A stretch of 64,000 nucleotides of DNA from positions 10,301,843 through 10,365,842 of the forward strand of contig JAEMBT020000003.1 of assembly GCA_018873245.2 (NCBI GenBank). The letters run 5' to 3'. The notes under the pieces were generated by a model. It saw only the letters and a list, made by a program, of their open reading frames with translations, was not told the origin of the DNA and searched no databases. Both the position numbers and the translations under genes were made by a program. The DNA is from Archegozetes longisetosus. Lineage: Eukaryota > Arthropoda > Arachnida > Sarcoptiformes > Trhypochthoniidae. Of this stretch, positions 46,835-59,180 are shown in pieces. How positions within the stretch are numbered: position 1 is the first letter of the stretch; each line of letters starts with the position of its first letter.

Positions 46835-49053
46835 GAAAAAGAAAATTGTGTTGGTGTTGGATTAACTCAAGACTACAATAAACTAGAGTTGAGTGGTTTT
46901 AAGTTTGTTGTTTACTAAAAAGACGTTTGCAGACATAAACCGATACGATGTACTCTACCTCAAGTATTTGAACGAATGTTTGCAAATGGCATGATTAAAA
47001 ATCATGTTAGTCAATTTATGATTAATGATAATGAAAGTGATGTTTTAAGAGTTTTCATAGAAGTTGCAATTTTAAGCAAGATATCTCAAATAAGAGAAAG
47101 ACAAATTCAAGCAAAACTAATCAAGAGTCGAATTAAAAAGAGTTCAAAATGTTCAAAGGTCAAAGAGTTCAAATCTCTGTATGAATTGTGATCAATCAAC
47201 AACTGAAGCGTGAAATGGAAAAACCAGACATCTCGCCTTTATTTTTACTTTATAAAAAGCTTTACTTACTTTATATACATAATTTACTGCTTATATTGAT
47301 ATGCAGACCTGACATCTATCGTATCAAACTTTTCTATTTAGTTTCGATAAATGTTTATAAAATCTTAGATAAAATAAATTTGAATTTTAATAAATTATTT
47401 TTATAACCAAGTATTTGTTGGACAGTGCTTTGATTAAATTGAATCAATAGAAAGAAAACAATGATTTTTGAAAATGAGTCTAATTTATACAAACTCTATG
47501 TAAAGCTCTGAAATGTATTGATATTACCGATATTATAGGGCCTTTTGTTATGGAGTGAGATGTCTGGTTTTTCTGTTTCACGCTTTAATTGTTTTCTTAT
47601 GAATGACTAAATTTTGATGAGAACTTTAACTTAGTAATATCTGATTATGCGCGCAGTTACATTGTTTTTCAGTTTGACTTTATTTATACTGTTTTATTTT
47701 CTATAACGTGCATTTCTTTGAAGTAAAGCTTCATATGTATTATTTACCTGTGTTACAAATAAACACAAATATTACAATTTCTAGCTAAAAACAGCAAAAT
47801 AAGGGAAATTAATAAGCTATAAAAGGTAGAAAAATTCTATAGTGGCAATCATTTTCTTACGTTGTACATCATTGTTCGTGAAGCAAAAATCGCTATAACA
47901 CCTGTTAAAGAATAGTTTTCATATTTATTTAATGTTTAGTAGCAACTTATAATTAGTTACCAGAAAAGGTAAGTATAAAACTGAAAGCATTTTAGGACGC
48001 AAAGCACTCTATCGAGTCCAGCCAAACTCTTTGATAGTGAAATAAGTAGAATCAATCTTACGTTGAGATCCCTCAATCCAATGTATTCAACCCGAAAAAC
48101 CTACATTATATGGAAAACTCTACATAGAACATTTGGTTCGAATTTTTCATATTTAAAACGTTCCTATGTCACAAAAATAAACATAACAATACTCTTCTAA
48201 TCCCTGATAGATTCAATGCATCAAAGACATTGGATGATGTGATTAAATTAGCTGTGGTCAATCTCGCTTTCATCCGCAATGTTTCGGTTATAAAGTGTGA
48301 AAAACTTTCCTGAAGACCCTAAGCTTGTTAAACTATTTCACTCTATTATTAGAGGAAAGTCTTTGTTAATTAATTGCAATAATGGCTGTAAAAAGAAATT
48401 GAATCAATTTAAACTAATTATTTTGAAGATCTCTTTTTCAAACCGTTTTCACTGATTAAAATTATTTTACCTCGAATTAATTTGACTTATAGACCTTTTC
48501 TTATTCATGATTTGAAGTTAAAAATATAGAATACATTTGAAAAATCCTAATTAACCTTTATTTTATATAAACTTTAGAAATAGTTAGATATGTTTACGTA
48601 ATCCTCAATATAATCTATATTCTTATTATACAAATAATACATGGCTAATCAATATTTAATCACCAAATAAATATTTATTTAAGTAATTGATGTTTGAAGA
48701 CCAATAATCGGGTATCTAGCTTTTACTTTCACATTTTAAAAAGACTTAATGAATAAGGAGACTTGACATCTGTTGTAGCACCTTTTGTGATGGAATTAGA
48801 TATCTGATTATTACTCTTCACGCATCAATTATTGCATCTCCCATAAACAGTCTCTTAAGTGATTGTCAGATTTTGTAAGTGCTTTCAATACATCTACAAT
48901 TAGAAATTAGATTAAATATTTTATTTAGTTGTCAAGTTTATGGTTATGTAACTACTTAAATGTTAAATAACTAATTGTTTCAATAAAAAGTTTTCATTCA
49001 ATCTATTCGTTTATAAACTGATTCGTTCAGAAAATATAAGAAAACTATAAAAG
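46835..49053. other. Intergenic DNA with short inverted repeats
   Basis: No supported gene. A 71-codon frame at 46976-47191 shows no family. The block ACTGAAGCGTGAAATGGAAA plus AACCAGACATCTCGC at about 47200-47236 recurs inverted at 47556-47594, and a more diverged copy lies near 48770-48835 (ATTAGATATCTGATTATT, TTCACGCATCAATTATTGC), so a small repeat family is present. Confidence 0.45.
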
Positions 49054-50462
49054 ATGTTAGTTCGTATTCTATGCGTATCTTTGATTGTATGTTTTGATGA
49101 ACGAATAGAAGTTAATCATACTTTAAAATGTCCGGGTGATTGTGACTGTTATAATGGCGACTTCAATAGTTGTAAGTCCAAAATTTTTTGAATAATTTTT
49201 AAATTTAACATTTATTAACTTTAATTAAAGACAATAATTTGTCCGAAGTCAAAGTCTAGATCTGAAACTAAGTTTCGAGAAATTTTCAAAATTAAAAGCG
49301 CCTTATTTGATTAACTTCTCATTACAGCCACTTCTGTGAGTGTTATCTGCCGAAACTTGAGTTATTCTATGTTCGAAGGCTTGAGAGACATATCAACTAA
49401 TCATCAGTTGAATACAATAGCATTTGAAAACCTGAATAACGATCACATTCCTAACAATACATTTGCTAACATATCGTTTCAAAACTTGATTCTAAAAGAT
49501 AGTAATATCAAATCAATCACATTAAATAAATGGAATCCTCCGTTTGAAAATGTGAAAAATGAAACACAAACTCGAGTCTTAACATTTTTAAATTCAGACT
49601 TGACTGACACTCAGTGGTCAAAAGTATTCAATAAGTTCACTAATATTGAGAATTTTTATGCTGAAGACTGCACTTTACCCAATGTTTCCAACTTTCGAAA
49701 CTGGTATCTATGAAGTAGAATAAGCAAAGCCAGAAAATAGGCCTTTGTTACACATTTTAAACTATTATGTTTATGATAGGCGTCAATCAAATTTAGCTTT
49801 ACTTTTGCTCTTCTCATTTTCTTAAAGGTCTGTAAATTCATTGATTTCGCTCTCATTAATAAACTGCAGTATCAAAAATATTAACGATTATCAGTTCGTT
49901 GACTGGCCTTATTTAAGGTTAGTTTCGCTCTCCAAAAATTATATCAAGCATTTCAACAGAAAATGGTTCGCAAAAGAACTTCCAAATTTGTGGTTATTAG
50001 ACTTGAGTCATAACAGTATATCGAGTTTAGATGGTCAATCTTTCAATCGAATGAATGCGTTGCGAGTATTAAAGTTAGATCACAATCCATTCATTTGTTT
50101 TCAATTCGATTATTTGATATCAATTTTCAAAAATGGAGTCTTCAGCCAATTATCATTTCAATTCAATGGTTAGTTAAATGACATTTAAAAACAAAACATT
50201 TTGATATTTTCTTGTTTTAGGAAACACTTCTGATTTTGAAGACTTAATCTGGATTAAAAATGGGGAAAGCGTTACAATATTTGGCTTAAGCGACTACTAT
50301 TTATCAAAGTATATTGAAAGGAGTAAAGCTCAGTTTCTTGATCTCTTTCATGCAAGAATGTGTTATCCCAAATATAAAGGATATTCAGATAATAGGAGTT
50401 TTTTCACTGAAGAGTTGGCAACAACCACTGCTTTCAATGTATCACTTTTTGAAGATCAGTGA
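49054..50462 (+). CDS. Secreted leucine-rich-repeat protein, four exons
   Basis: Exons 49054-49171, 49328-49703, 49828-50168 and 50221-50462 join with GT-AG ends in phases 1, 2 and 1, giving 358 residues. The N-terminus MLVRILCVSLIVCF is a signal peptide, followed by a short cysteine cluster CPGDCDC like an LRR N-terminal cap. The middle has irregular repeats; the clearest are LINCSIKNINDYQFVDWPYL, LRLVSLSKNYIKHF, LWLLDLSHNSISSLDGQSF and LRVLKLDHNPFIC (LxxLxLxxNxI pattern). The last 85 residues lack repeats. No membrane segment follows, so it should be secreted. Similar LRR proteins in arthropods are often annotated as non-catalytic subunits of a luciferin monooxygenase, a name without functional value here. 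The role is unknown. Confidence 0.82.
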
Positions 50463-50895
50463 CAGGTCTGGAAATAAAATCATTAAATAAAATAATTATA
50501 ATAATTAAATATATTACTCAAAAATAAAATTCGAAATCAAATTAATTGTCAAAACAGGAAGCTTTAGATCTTTCAATAATAAATATTTTTTTTCCTTAAA
50601 GAGTTGTTTTAAAATGTTTGAGATATTAGATATTTAACATTTAATCATGAATTGCTGATAGAAAAAACCGAGTAAAACCAGAACATCATAGATAATGACA
50701 ACCAATACTCTAATCAGACCACAGGATTGAGATAACTATCTTTGCGAACGGTATCAAGCAAGGCTTAAAGCGTTTAATTCGTGGTTACCAAATACTATCA
50801 GACAGGCTATCACCGAGTACTGATATCGAAAAACCCAGAAATGGCTCAATCGAAAATAGATGAGTAAAACAATTACAAGCTAGTAATGCTTGCTG
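50463..50895. other. Noncoding DNA after the LRR gene
   Basis: AATAAAATAATT about 20 bases after the stop could give the polyadenylation signal. Between 50690 and 50890 short coding-like words occur on the plus strand (RYQARLKAFNSWLP), but no family is recognised; they may belong to the kinase relic further right. Confidence 0.4.
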
Positions 50896-51362
50896 TTAAC
50901 CCTTCGAAGGAATTGTGTTTAGAATCACTTAAAGGGAAAGATGGGGTCAAAAAATCGCGGGAACTTTCCTGGACGAATCTGGGCTTATTATGCGTAGAAC
51001 TCAAGGACTAAACAAAAATACCCCACTATTCCATTCACATATCGTATTGTATTCAAATCATAACATTTGACATCACAGTTAACCCCTTTCTTATTGGGTT
51101 CATCCAAATTGCATTGAAATATATTACGAAAAAAAGTTACGTGAATAGAAAGGTGGGGTACGACACCAGACTTTGCTTTACTTATTTATTTTTAGAATTT
51201 AATTATAAGTAATATTAAAATGACAATTATGTAGTTTTGTTAAGAAATAGTTTGTGATAGAATACAGAATTTTTAGATTTTTTGCATTTATGGTTTGTTT
51301 TTAACAAAATTTCAAAATATTGTTAGGACAAATAAGACCCCACAGTTCCTTCGAAGGGTTAA
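50896..51362. mobile_element. piggyBac-type MITE, copy 2
   Basis: 467 bp from TTAA to TTAA, same ends as 38240-38706 and nearly the same sequence throughout, with only scattered base changes and compensating one-base gaps. Noncoding. Confidence 0.93.
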
Positions 51363-51660
51363 AGTGACTTCGATTGAAACATGAATCGGAAAACTGTTGC
51401 GATCAATCAAACATTAAGAGAGGCAGATCTTCTGAGGAAGTTAGAGCATTCATATATCATTCATTACGAACATTGTATTCATATAAATGATGAAAACGAT
51501 ACCTTCCCATAAACCATTAATGTACTCTGTTTTACGGAATCAGGTAATCGAAATCTTGAAGATATGGTACAACTGTTCAGTAGAATGCTTCAAATGGAAG
51601 CTAATCAATGGATTTTTGAAATAGCAAATGGGTTTATATCTTCACCAGTCGAATATAATT
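51363..51660 (+). pseudogene. Protein kinase pseudogene fragment
   Basis: Plus-strand words in shifting frames resemble the N-lobe and hinge of a serine/threonine kinase: NRKTVAINQTLREADLLRKL (with VAI and Lys replaced by Asn), then EHSYIIHYEHCI, then LCFTESGNRNLEDMVQLF like an IVTEYCxxGNL hinge, then ANQWIFEIANGF. No HRD or DFG motif could be read. The downstream stretch to about 51850 is degraded. The MITE sits at its left edge. Confidence 0.45.
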
Positions 51661-52018
51661 GATTCTAACATAAAATCCGAAAAAAATTATCACTCAATAA
51701 TATCGTAATAGGTTCGAAGATATTAGGAGCGATGGCAACCAAATGTCTGAAGTGTTTAAAATTTCAAGAATATTTCAAAATGTGCATTCAATACAACATC
51801 GAAGTACTGTTTGAATTGTTCGATAAGAGCTACAATTTTATAAAAGCTTTTGGGGTTTCTTATTTTTGATGGTTATAATTTGATATTTCATCAAACCAAA
51901 TTTCATATGTCTGAGATTTTTGGTTTGAGACATATCGCTCTCAGAAAAAAAATTTCCATAGGAACCCATTATAAAAAAAAAGTTTGAAAAACCAATAAAA
52001 TCCTATAGCAAGTGCTTG

Positions 52019-52043
52019 AAACCTAACCTAACCTAACCTAACC
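52019..52043. repeat. Internal telomere-like (AACCT)n tract
   Basis: Almost five units of AACCT in a row, which is the complement of TTAGG, the ancestral arthropod telomere repeat. Too short to be a chromosome end; an interstitial patch from double-strand break repair or chance. Confidence 0.7.
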
Positions 52044-52049
52044 AAATTT

Positions 52050-53243
52050 TAAACTTTGGACGGCCATAGCCGAGTCCGAAAAGCTGGCGTAGGTTTTCCC
52101 AAAGTAATACCGAATATTCGGTTGGACTTGAGACTTGGGTTTGTGGCTATAAAAGCTGAACTGATTAACCTTGAATTAAATGTGTAATATTGTAAACCTA
52201 AACACCATTGCCCCGTTAGCATTACCCGGTGGATACCACTTGGCGGAGGGGTTGGGTTTTATCCACCTTGGCGAGTTTTGATAACGGGGGTGCCTTGCCT
52301 ACCCCGATCCACAATGCCTTAGTGAGATGATTCAGAAACTTTGAATAGCCCCAACATTTCTGTGAATAAATCTGCGCCTCGACGCTTCACGTCATGCTGC
52401 CAGAGATATTCACAGATGTGGTTACCCAAAGTTTCTTTCGGTACCCCACCTCGACATATGCGCTTCTTCAGCGCCCTCCATGATGACTCTATTTTCTGAG
52501 TGTTGGCCCAGGTTCCTGGGTCAACGAAATGGTACGAGTGGTTCACTGTCAAATGCTGGAATCTCTTGGCAGTGAGCCCATTATAAGATTTCCAGCAGTC
52601 CGTCATAGCCGTCGTGCCCGGCAAAACATTCTCATCTATCAAAGTAAGCAATGTTTTGGCGTCACGACGGTTATTCGGACATGGTATCACTCTCAATTCT
52701 GAGGTGTGAACAACAACGATGCCCAGCACCCAGGTGCCCTGGACCGAACGACCGGTATTGTGTTTTCGGTGGCCAATCATCGCCTTGCCCACTTCGACGA
52801 CCGAGGTCAGGCCCCCCATCTTTGCAGACTCTCCAACCTGTCAGCCCAGCTGACATAAGCGTCACGGCATGTCTCGTACTAGTGGGCGATCGTTGTTGAT
52901 GACAAATTCACATCGCCCCACTTGGCCTCTCTCATCGCGTCCTCATAAGAGAATCGATGAACGGAACAGTAAATGAGGGTGAGAATCTGCCCAAGTGGCA
53001 TGTTCGCATCCGCAAATATTGTTCCGGATAGAAGAGAGACATCCCTGTTACATTTGTGACAGCGAAAGCGCTTGCTCTTAGTGGTGTCGCGAGCTCCTTC
53101 GAAAGTGTCAGCTTTCGCTGACACTTCGTACAGGTGCGGGATTCGGGTATGAGCCCGATCCCTTGACACCACTTTAAGCATTTCTCTTCGTCCTCTACAG
53201 GACATTCTCTGAAAATTCTTCTCAAATTATAAACACCTTCCAT
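52050..53243 (-). mobile_element. Merlin-type (IS1016-like) DNA transposon relic, GC-rich
   Basis: A stretch of roughly 50 percent GC inside AT-rich DNA. It holds a broken Merlin transposase (52319-53243) and about 270 bp of GC-rich 3' sequence with no coding content. Terminal inverted repeats and target duplication could not be located, so the ends are approximate. Confidence 0.7.
52319..53243 (-). pseudogene. Merlin/DDE_Tnp_IS1595 transposase relic
   Basis: Three frames in succession give the domain order of IS1016/Merlin transposases. First MEGVYNLRRIFRECPVEDEE and CTKCQRKL (zinc ribbon). After a frame change near 53100 comes SKRFRCHKCNRDVSLLSGTI, then NMPLGQILTLIYCSVHRFSY. A TAG stop sits just before YETCRDAYVSW. 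A second frame change near 52830 leads to SVVEVGKAMIGHRKHNTGR, GTWVLGIV, MTDCWKSYNGL and NTQKIESSWRALKKR. The second Asp and the final Glu of the DDE triad are present. The first is not: the VEVDES block reads VEVGKA, with GGC (Gly) in place of the Asp codon. The copy is dead by several counts. Confidence 0.8.
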
Positions 53244-53585
53244 CGTTTGCAGATAGTTGATAATTGTGAAATGGTTCTGACTTATTGACTGATACTCAAT
53301 TGTCATACCGAATGTTCTAAGCTGAATATCTCGAAAACTGTAAAAGATAGTAAAATTATTTCTTATATTTTTCGACACAGCGAGCTAAGCTACACAAGAA
53401 TAAATTAATGTTTTTTCAAATTTCCAAAATTTTGGTCAAAACCCTATGTTACACGTTTTCCGTATTATCTCAAGACAGGCTCATTTCAGACTTTCGGTCC
53501 CAGCAAATAAAATGCTCTTCATGGTCCATATAGTCTGTAAAAAAAGTTTCATCAACATCTGAGACCGGTGCAATTCTAAATAGCC
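53244..53585. other. Noncoding DNA between Merlin relic and foldback G
   Basis: AT-rich, no feature recognised. Confidence 0.4.
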
Positions 53586-54524
53586 CTAAAATATTTTAGT
53601 AAAATTCCCAGTAGTTTAAAAGATGTAGTTTTTTCAAAATATTTTATAATGATCTCTACGGAGAATTCAAAGAATCATTTAATCCCTCCTCTGAAGAATT
53701 TAATCTTGATATTTGGTCAATAAATCAACAATAATCAAGGAATAATTTCAGCAAAGAATTCAAGTGTTTGGAAACCTTGAAGGTGATCAAAATCGAACAA
53801 TAACTTTTTTTATTTCAAGTATATGAATATATGGCAAAAATAGGGTTAAGACCCCACGAATCAGATCTTATTGATTCTTTTTATGGAGAATTGAACCGAA
53901 AATTGAAAATTAATAAGATCAAACAAAGTTTCCGACCAAAAAACAGGGAAATTTCCAAAGAAATTAGGGATGAATACCGAAAAATTTGGGGGGAAATTCA
54001 GGGATATTTAAAATTACTTTAATAACAAATCAACTTAATTGCGCATGTGCAATAGAAAACACATTTTATACGCGTGCGTAATGGAAAGTTGCATTAAGTG
54101 CACCATTGAGAACCGCAATACACATTGAACATATCTTCAATAGTGATGAAATAGATGACTCGATGGAACGGATGATAGAAGTAATGAAATTGAGTTAAAA
54201 TAGTGGAATGATAAATCCTCCATAAAAAAGAAAAAGATCTGATTCGTGGGATCTTAACCCTATTTTTGCCGTATATTCATATGCTTGAAACAAAAAAGTT
54301 ATTGTTCGACTTTGACCACCTTCAAGATCTCCAAACACTTGAATTCTTTGCTGAAATTATTCCTTGATTATTGTTGATTTATTGACCAAATATCTAGATT
54401 AAATTCCTCAGAGGAGGGGTCAAATGATTCTTTGAAATAATGAAATTCTCCATAGAGCTTATTATAAAATATTTTGAAAAACTACATCTTTTAAACTACT
54501 GGGAAATTTACTAAAATATTTTAG
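53586..54524. repeat. Foldback element G
   Basis: 939 bp. The left arm (53586 to about 53875) begins CTAAAATATTTTAGTAAA and the right arm (about 54232-54524) ends with the inverse TTTACTAAAATATTTTAG; inner marks AGACCCCACGAATCAGATCT and AGATCTGATTCGTGGGATCT pair too. Arms are about 290 bp with few mismatches; the 350-bp loop contains part of a 63-codon frame (53831-54022) with no known domain, so I do not call it a gene. Confidence 0.88.
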
Positions 54525-56575
54525 ATGTATACGCGTGAGGTCAAAGGCTATAGACTGGAGCATTCGATTGGCTCTGCCCACTCACAATGGCTTAACACCC
54601 CTTGTCCATTGTGGCAACTACGATCCATTCCTTACTCTTCTAATATATTGATTTATTTACCAAAAAATATATATGAATGGCATAGAAGCCGAACAATATC
54701 TGATTGAACCTGAGAAACCAATTGACAAATTTATCAAAATTACTCATGGAATCGATAGTGCAACCACAGCACATTTATACACAACTTAAAGGATTATATA
54801 ACTATAAAGATATCTTTTTTCTCAGTAATTTACTTAAGGATAATTAAGAATAAGTTCAAGTAATTAATGCTATTTTCAATTAATGTGTGTCGCAATGTGA
54901 ATATCTTTCAAGCTTAAAACTTTGCAAAATCATCTTTTCTCATAGGGAATCTCCAAATGCATTCAAAAGGATAAATAAATTATCAGAAATGCTCTAATCA
55001 CCATTATTGGACAAAACAAAGCATTAATTGTTATACTTTATTAGTATAAAGCCAATGTCATCATTATATTCATTGTCAAGTTTTCAAAGTATTCAATAAA
55101 TATTGTTAATGAATGAATAAAAATACTTAATAATTCGTTACCTTGCAACTATTGTTCCTGCACTTCATTAAAAGTGTCTATTGATATACAACTTTAACTG
55201 TTCCCCAAGCTGACTATCAACATATTTGAATTTACCATTAACTCAAAACTTATCGATAAGCTCATGATAAATCAACTTTTACTAGGGAGGTTCTAAAGGT
55301 AAAGTTTTTTCTTTGAGAGAACTCTCAACTCATTATATCTGAGGTTGACCTAAAGCAATGTTTAATTAGAAATGTAGAAATATTTTCTCCTTATGAATGT
55401 TATAAACAAGTTGTATAGCTATGGTCAAGTTGATCTGTCTACACATCAGTCCCAGAGTGATACGTATTCAGCAAATTTTTAAGAGTTTGTCAATTCATTC
55501 AGTTACTTATGAAAAAGTATTAAACTTAAAGTATGAATCATTGTATTATAATATAGTTAGTGTCTTAATAGTCACCTAAAATCAACGATTTCGTCTACGT
55601 TTTGAGTCAAAGTTAGTTCAAAGTTAATTCACGAAATGTGAGTCAATAAATGCTTTCCTTATGATTCTTGAATGAAGTGTTAATTTTATTCATAAATTTT
55701 GAGTTGATAGCTGAATAATAGTTGTCTCTATAAAACTATTAAACTTTTATGCTTTCCCTGATTTATGATCTGCATCAGGGATAAAGATGTGCTTCACGAT
55801 GACTGTACTCTAGATTAAAAGACTATTATTTGGTAATTCTCATAATTTCATATTTCTTAATTTCTACTTGAGGCTCTTTTGTCCTTATGTGTTGAGTGGT
55901 CTGTGACAAAGTTTATCAGGTTTTTTGCACTAAAATCTCTTACTAAAGAATTTTAAACTTAATATTCGGACACCAGTATTGATATACTAAAAAGATCCAA
56001 AATAAGCAGTTTAATATATTTTGAAAGTGAAATGTGAATCAACAAAAATTTGTCAGACATGCCCTTGAATTGGAACCAAATGTAAATTTACTAACTTTGC
56101 TACAAGATTAATTATTTCAATACTATTTACATAGTGAGCAATAATTGTTATTTGTTATCCCAGGAGTACCTAAAAATTCAATTATACGCATAGATGTGTA
56201 GTTTTTGTGTTTGTAGGCCATCTAATATTTACTTGAATCCGACGCTTTCAAAAAACAAATAAAGGATTTATTTCTCATACGCGAAATGTATTATCATAAT
56301 TGAATTGACTTCTATTTAAAACTGTGGTTTTTCTCAGTTTTTAAAACTTTAATTCAATATATCGTGAAATTTAATGATAGATCTCTTTATAGATTTATCC
56401 AATGAATTGTTTCTCATTAGAAACTTGAAATGAAAAAATATTTGCAAGTTATTTTTCATCTATTGTTTAACAGAAGAAAATACAGTCAATCTTGAAGCAT
56501 GGAAAATTTTCAAATCTCAGCTTTTAATTGGCTTGAAATGTAACACAATTAAAGCTCTAGTAAGATAAAACTATA
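54525..56575. other. Intergenic DNA upstream of the first KCNQ gene
   Basis: About 2 kb of AT-rich DNA. No exon or clear repeat found. It should contain the promoter of the plus-strand channel gene. Confidence 0.45.
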
Positions 56576-58512
56576 ATGCATAACTACAGTCAACAAAAAG
56601 ATGCCACCATTAACTCAAACTCAAGAGACATTGAATCGCAAATGCTTGAACTGACACCAGAAAACTCATTTATTAAGCCAAAAGAATTATCGCAAAGCGA
56701 AAACTATTACTTAAGCAACGGAAAAGATGTAAAGTCTAATCTGAAGCGCTTGCCGCCGCACTCTTCGAATGGCATCGCATTCTATAAACAAAGAGTCTTA
56801 GTTTACAACTTTCTTCAGAGACCTCACGGCCTTATAGCGATTGGTTATCATGTTTTTGTTTCTTGCGTTGTCTTCACGTGTTTGTTCTTAACAGTTGCGT
56901 CAACCACCTCGGGTAAATCATGTTATTTATTCTCTTCTGATTCTTCTGTATATCGCAAAAATCTAAACTTTTCCTTAAGAATACGAAAAAATTCAAAATG
57001 AGATAAACTTTCTACTCTTTTCAGACTCAAAATTGCTTTCTTTAGAATTTCTAATTCAAAACTTGAAACTATATCCAAATTTCTACCAATTCTTTTTCAT
57101 TTTACAGACTATTCAAGCAATGCTTCGATCTGTTTAAAATTTATCGACAGTTTTATTGTCGGCCTTTTTAGTGCAGAATTTCTAGTTCGTTTGTGGTCGT
57201 CATCATGTGTTTCACATTACAGGGGATTGAATGGAAAATTACGATTCATTCGAAATCCTTTTCGCTTAATTGATATTTTTGTTGTAGTCACATCAGCAAT
57301 AGTTCTATTTCTTGAAACTAAAAGCCAACTACTTTCAACATTCCTGAAAAGCATCCGATTTATCCAAGTTTTACAAATGCTAAGGCTTGAACATCGGTTC
57401 AGACCATGGCGAACGATGGCATCAGTGGTTTGGGCTCAAAGAGAACATCTCGCGATCACTACATATATGGGATTTTTAGCTCTACTTTTCACTTCTTTTC
57501 TTATTTACTTTTTGGAAAAAGATTCAAATCCAGCCTTTAATAGTTTGGCGTCTAGTCTGTGGTGGGGAGTTGTGACCCTTTGCACTATAGGCTATGGAGA
57601 CATGTATCCGATAACACCGATCGGCAAGCTTTTGGCTTGTATTTGTTCTTTAATCGGTGTATCGATATTCGCACTACCAGCTGGTATCTTAGGTACTGGT
57701 CTCGCCCTTAAGGTAAGATCGAATTGTCTAATACACTTTCTTATCACCAATAAAAACGAAAAGTTTAAGACATTAGATATTAATTTGATGATATTTAATT
57801 GTTAATTTGAGATGACTTGTTCAAATTTAATGATGATTAGTTCGAATCGAAATCATAAACTTAGATCCAAACCTGAGGAAAAGTCTTTGAATTTAAATAA
57901 TTTTATTTTAATATCTTATTGGTTTAGGTCCAGGAACAGCAACGACAGCGAAAATTATGTAAACGCCGAATACCAGCCGCAAAACTAATCCAAAGTGTTT
58001 GGAGGTGTTATGCTTCTAGTAAACATTCAAATTCACTAATAGTCTTAAGAGCTCATTTGAGAAATTCTAACACTAAAATCTATAATTTATTCAGTAATCA
58101 AGAAATGAATGCTATCAGATTTATTCTTAAGGTCAAATATTTGGTAGCGAAAAGAGATTTCTCGAAAGCTCTCAAACCGTACGACATAAAGGATGTTCTC
58201 GAGCAATACGCTGCCGGACACACAGACATATTGGCAACAGTTAAACATATGAATCATAAACTTAATAGTGTTCAATCAATCGCTTGCACTGCTTTGAAAA
58301 CGCAACAGGAATCCAAATATGTTTTGACTGATCGTTTGTCTACTATTGAACAGATTCTACAAGACTTACAATTTAGGTTTAATCTGTTAACTGAAGTGCA
58401 ATTTCAGAATAAACTTCTCATTAATGAGCTCTTAGAAGTTTCAAAATGCAATCATCAAAATAAACTGCAAACTAACTCAGAATCTAATCATCCAAACATG
58501 TCAGGCATCTGA
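56576..58512 (+). CDS. KCNQ-type voltage-gated potassium channel, copy A (three exons)
   Basis: Exons 56576-56912, 57108-57712 and 57928-58512 join in phases 1 and 0, giving 508 residues. RVLVYNFLQRPHGLIAIGYH precedes S1, as in KCNQ channels. S1-S3 follow (WSSSCVSHYRG linker, NPFRLIDIFVV in S3). S4 reads LKSIRFIQVLQMLRLEHRF. S5 is followed by a pore WWGVVTLCTIGYGDMYP with the TIGYGD potassium filter, and S6 has FALPAGILGTGLALK. The C-terminus has an IQ-like calmodulin site (PAAKLIQSVWRCYA) and the KCNQ block KPYDIKDVLEQYAAGH plus a coiled-coil-like tail. KCNQ channels form tetramers in the plasma membrane and set excitability. In S4 the first Arg is Lys and the fourth gating position is Gln where KCNQ has Arg. 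Shorter than most KCNQs because of a short tail. Confidence 0.92.
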
Positions 58513-59180
58513 AGACGAATGTCATTTTGATTAAATTTTCTTGAATATAACTGATTTTAATATATTCTTAAAATTTGGATAAAAACGAAAATATCTTTGA
58601 AATTGCATTTTATAGCTTAAAAGCCACCCCTTAGAACCTTTATTTCTAAAACAACAAAATAAACTTAAGTGATTTAAACTAGTAGAAAATTTGATTATTT
58701 ACCTTTTATAGTGCAATTAAAAGTCTTGTGTTTATTTCATAGTCAACTAAGACGTAGTTCATGAGTAGAAACTAAGTTTCCGAAGTAGAGTAAATGCCTG
58801 TGAGTATCTTAACTCTTGAAGACTTACACGTTAATTAAGATTAATTTTGTAAACAATTTATGAAAATTGAAGCAGTTCAAGTTTAGTTGAACGCAATCAA
58901 AGCAATAGACCTTGACGCGAACCTAACTCCTAATATAGAGACTATTTAAAGCAAGCTAATCGTTGTAAATGTGCTTAAATTGATATATAACATAAACGAA
59001 GATTTGATGCTCTTGTTTGTTAATTGTTATATCATTCATAAGACATTTATGGTTATTATTACATGGTGGATCAAAATTCACTCGACGATTTTAGCAGCAT
59101 TTAGTAATTTTGTATCATTTTGTTTAATCATAAAATTGTGAGCAAGTCATATCATAAATCTTATGCATATTCCGATTTTA
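58513..59180. other. Downstream of KCNQ copy A
   Basis: AT-rich noncoding DNA. No terminator or repeat supported. Confidence 0.4.

Noticed and set aside
46976-47191. 71-codon plus-strand frame, basic C-terminus
   Set aside because: No recognisable domain and no splice partner; considered as an exon but unsupported.
52050-53243. Bacterial contamination because of GC-rich IS-like transposase
   Set aside because: Flanks are continuous host-like DNA and the relic fits eukaryotic Merlin; decay in place argues for integration.
53831-54022. 63-codon frame in foldback G
   Set aside because: Starts in the arm and ends in the loop, no domain, and the mirror arm has no equivalent.
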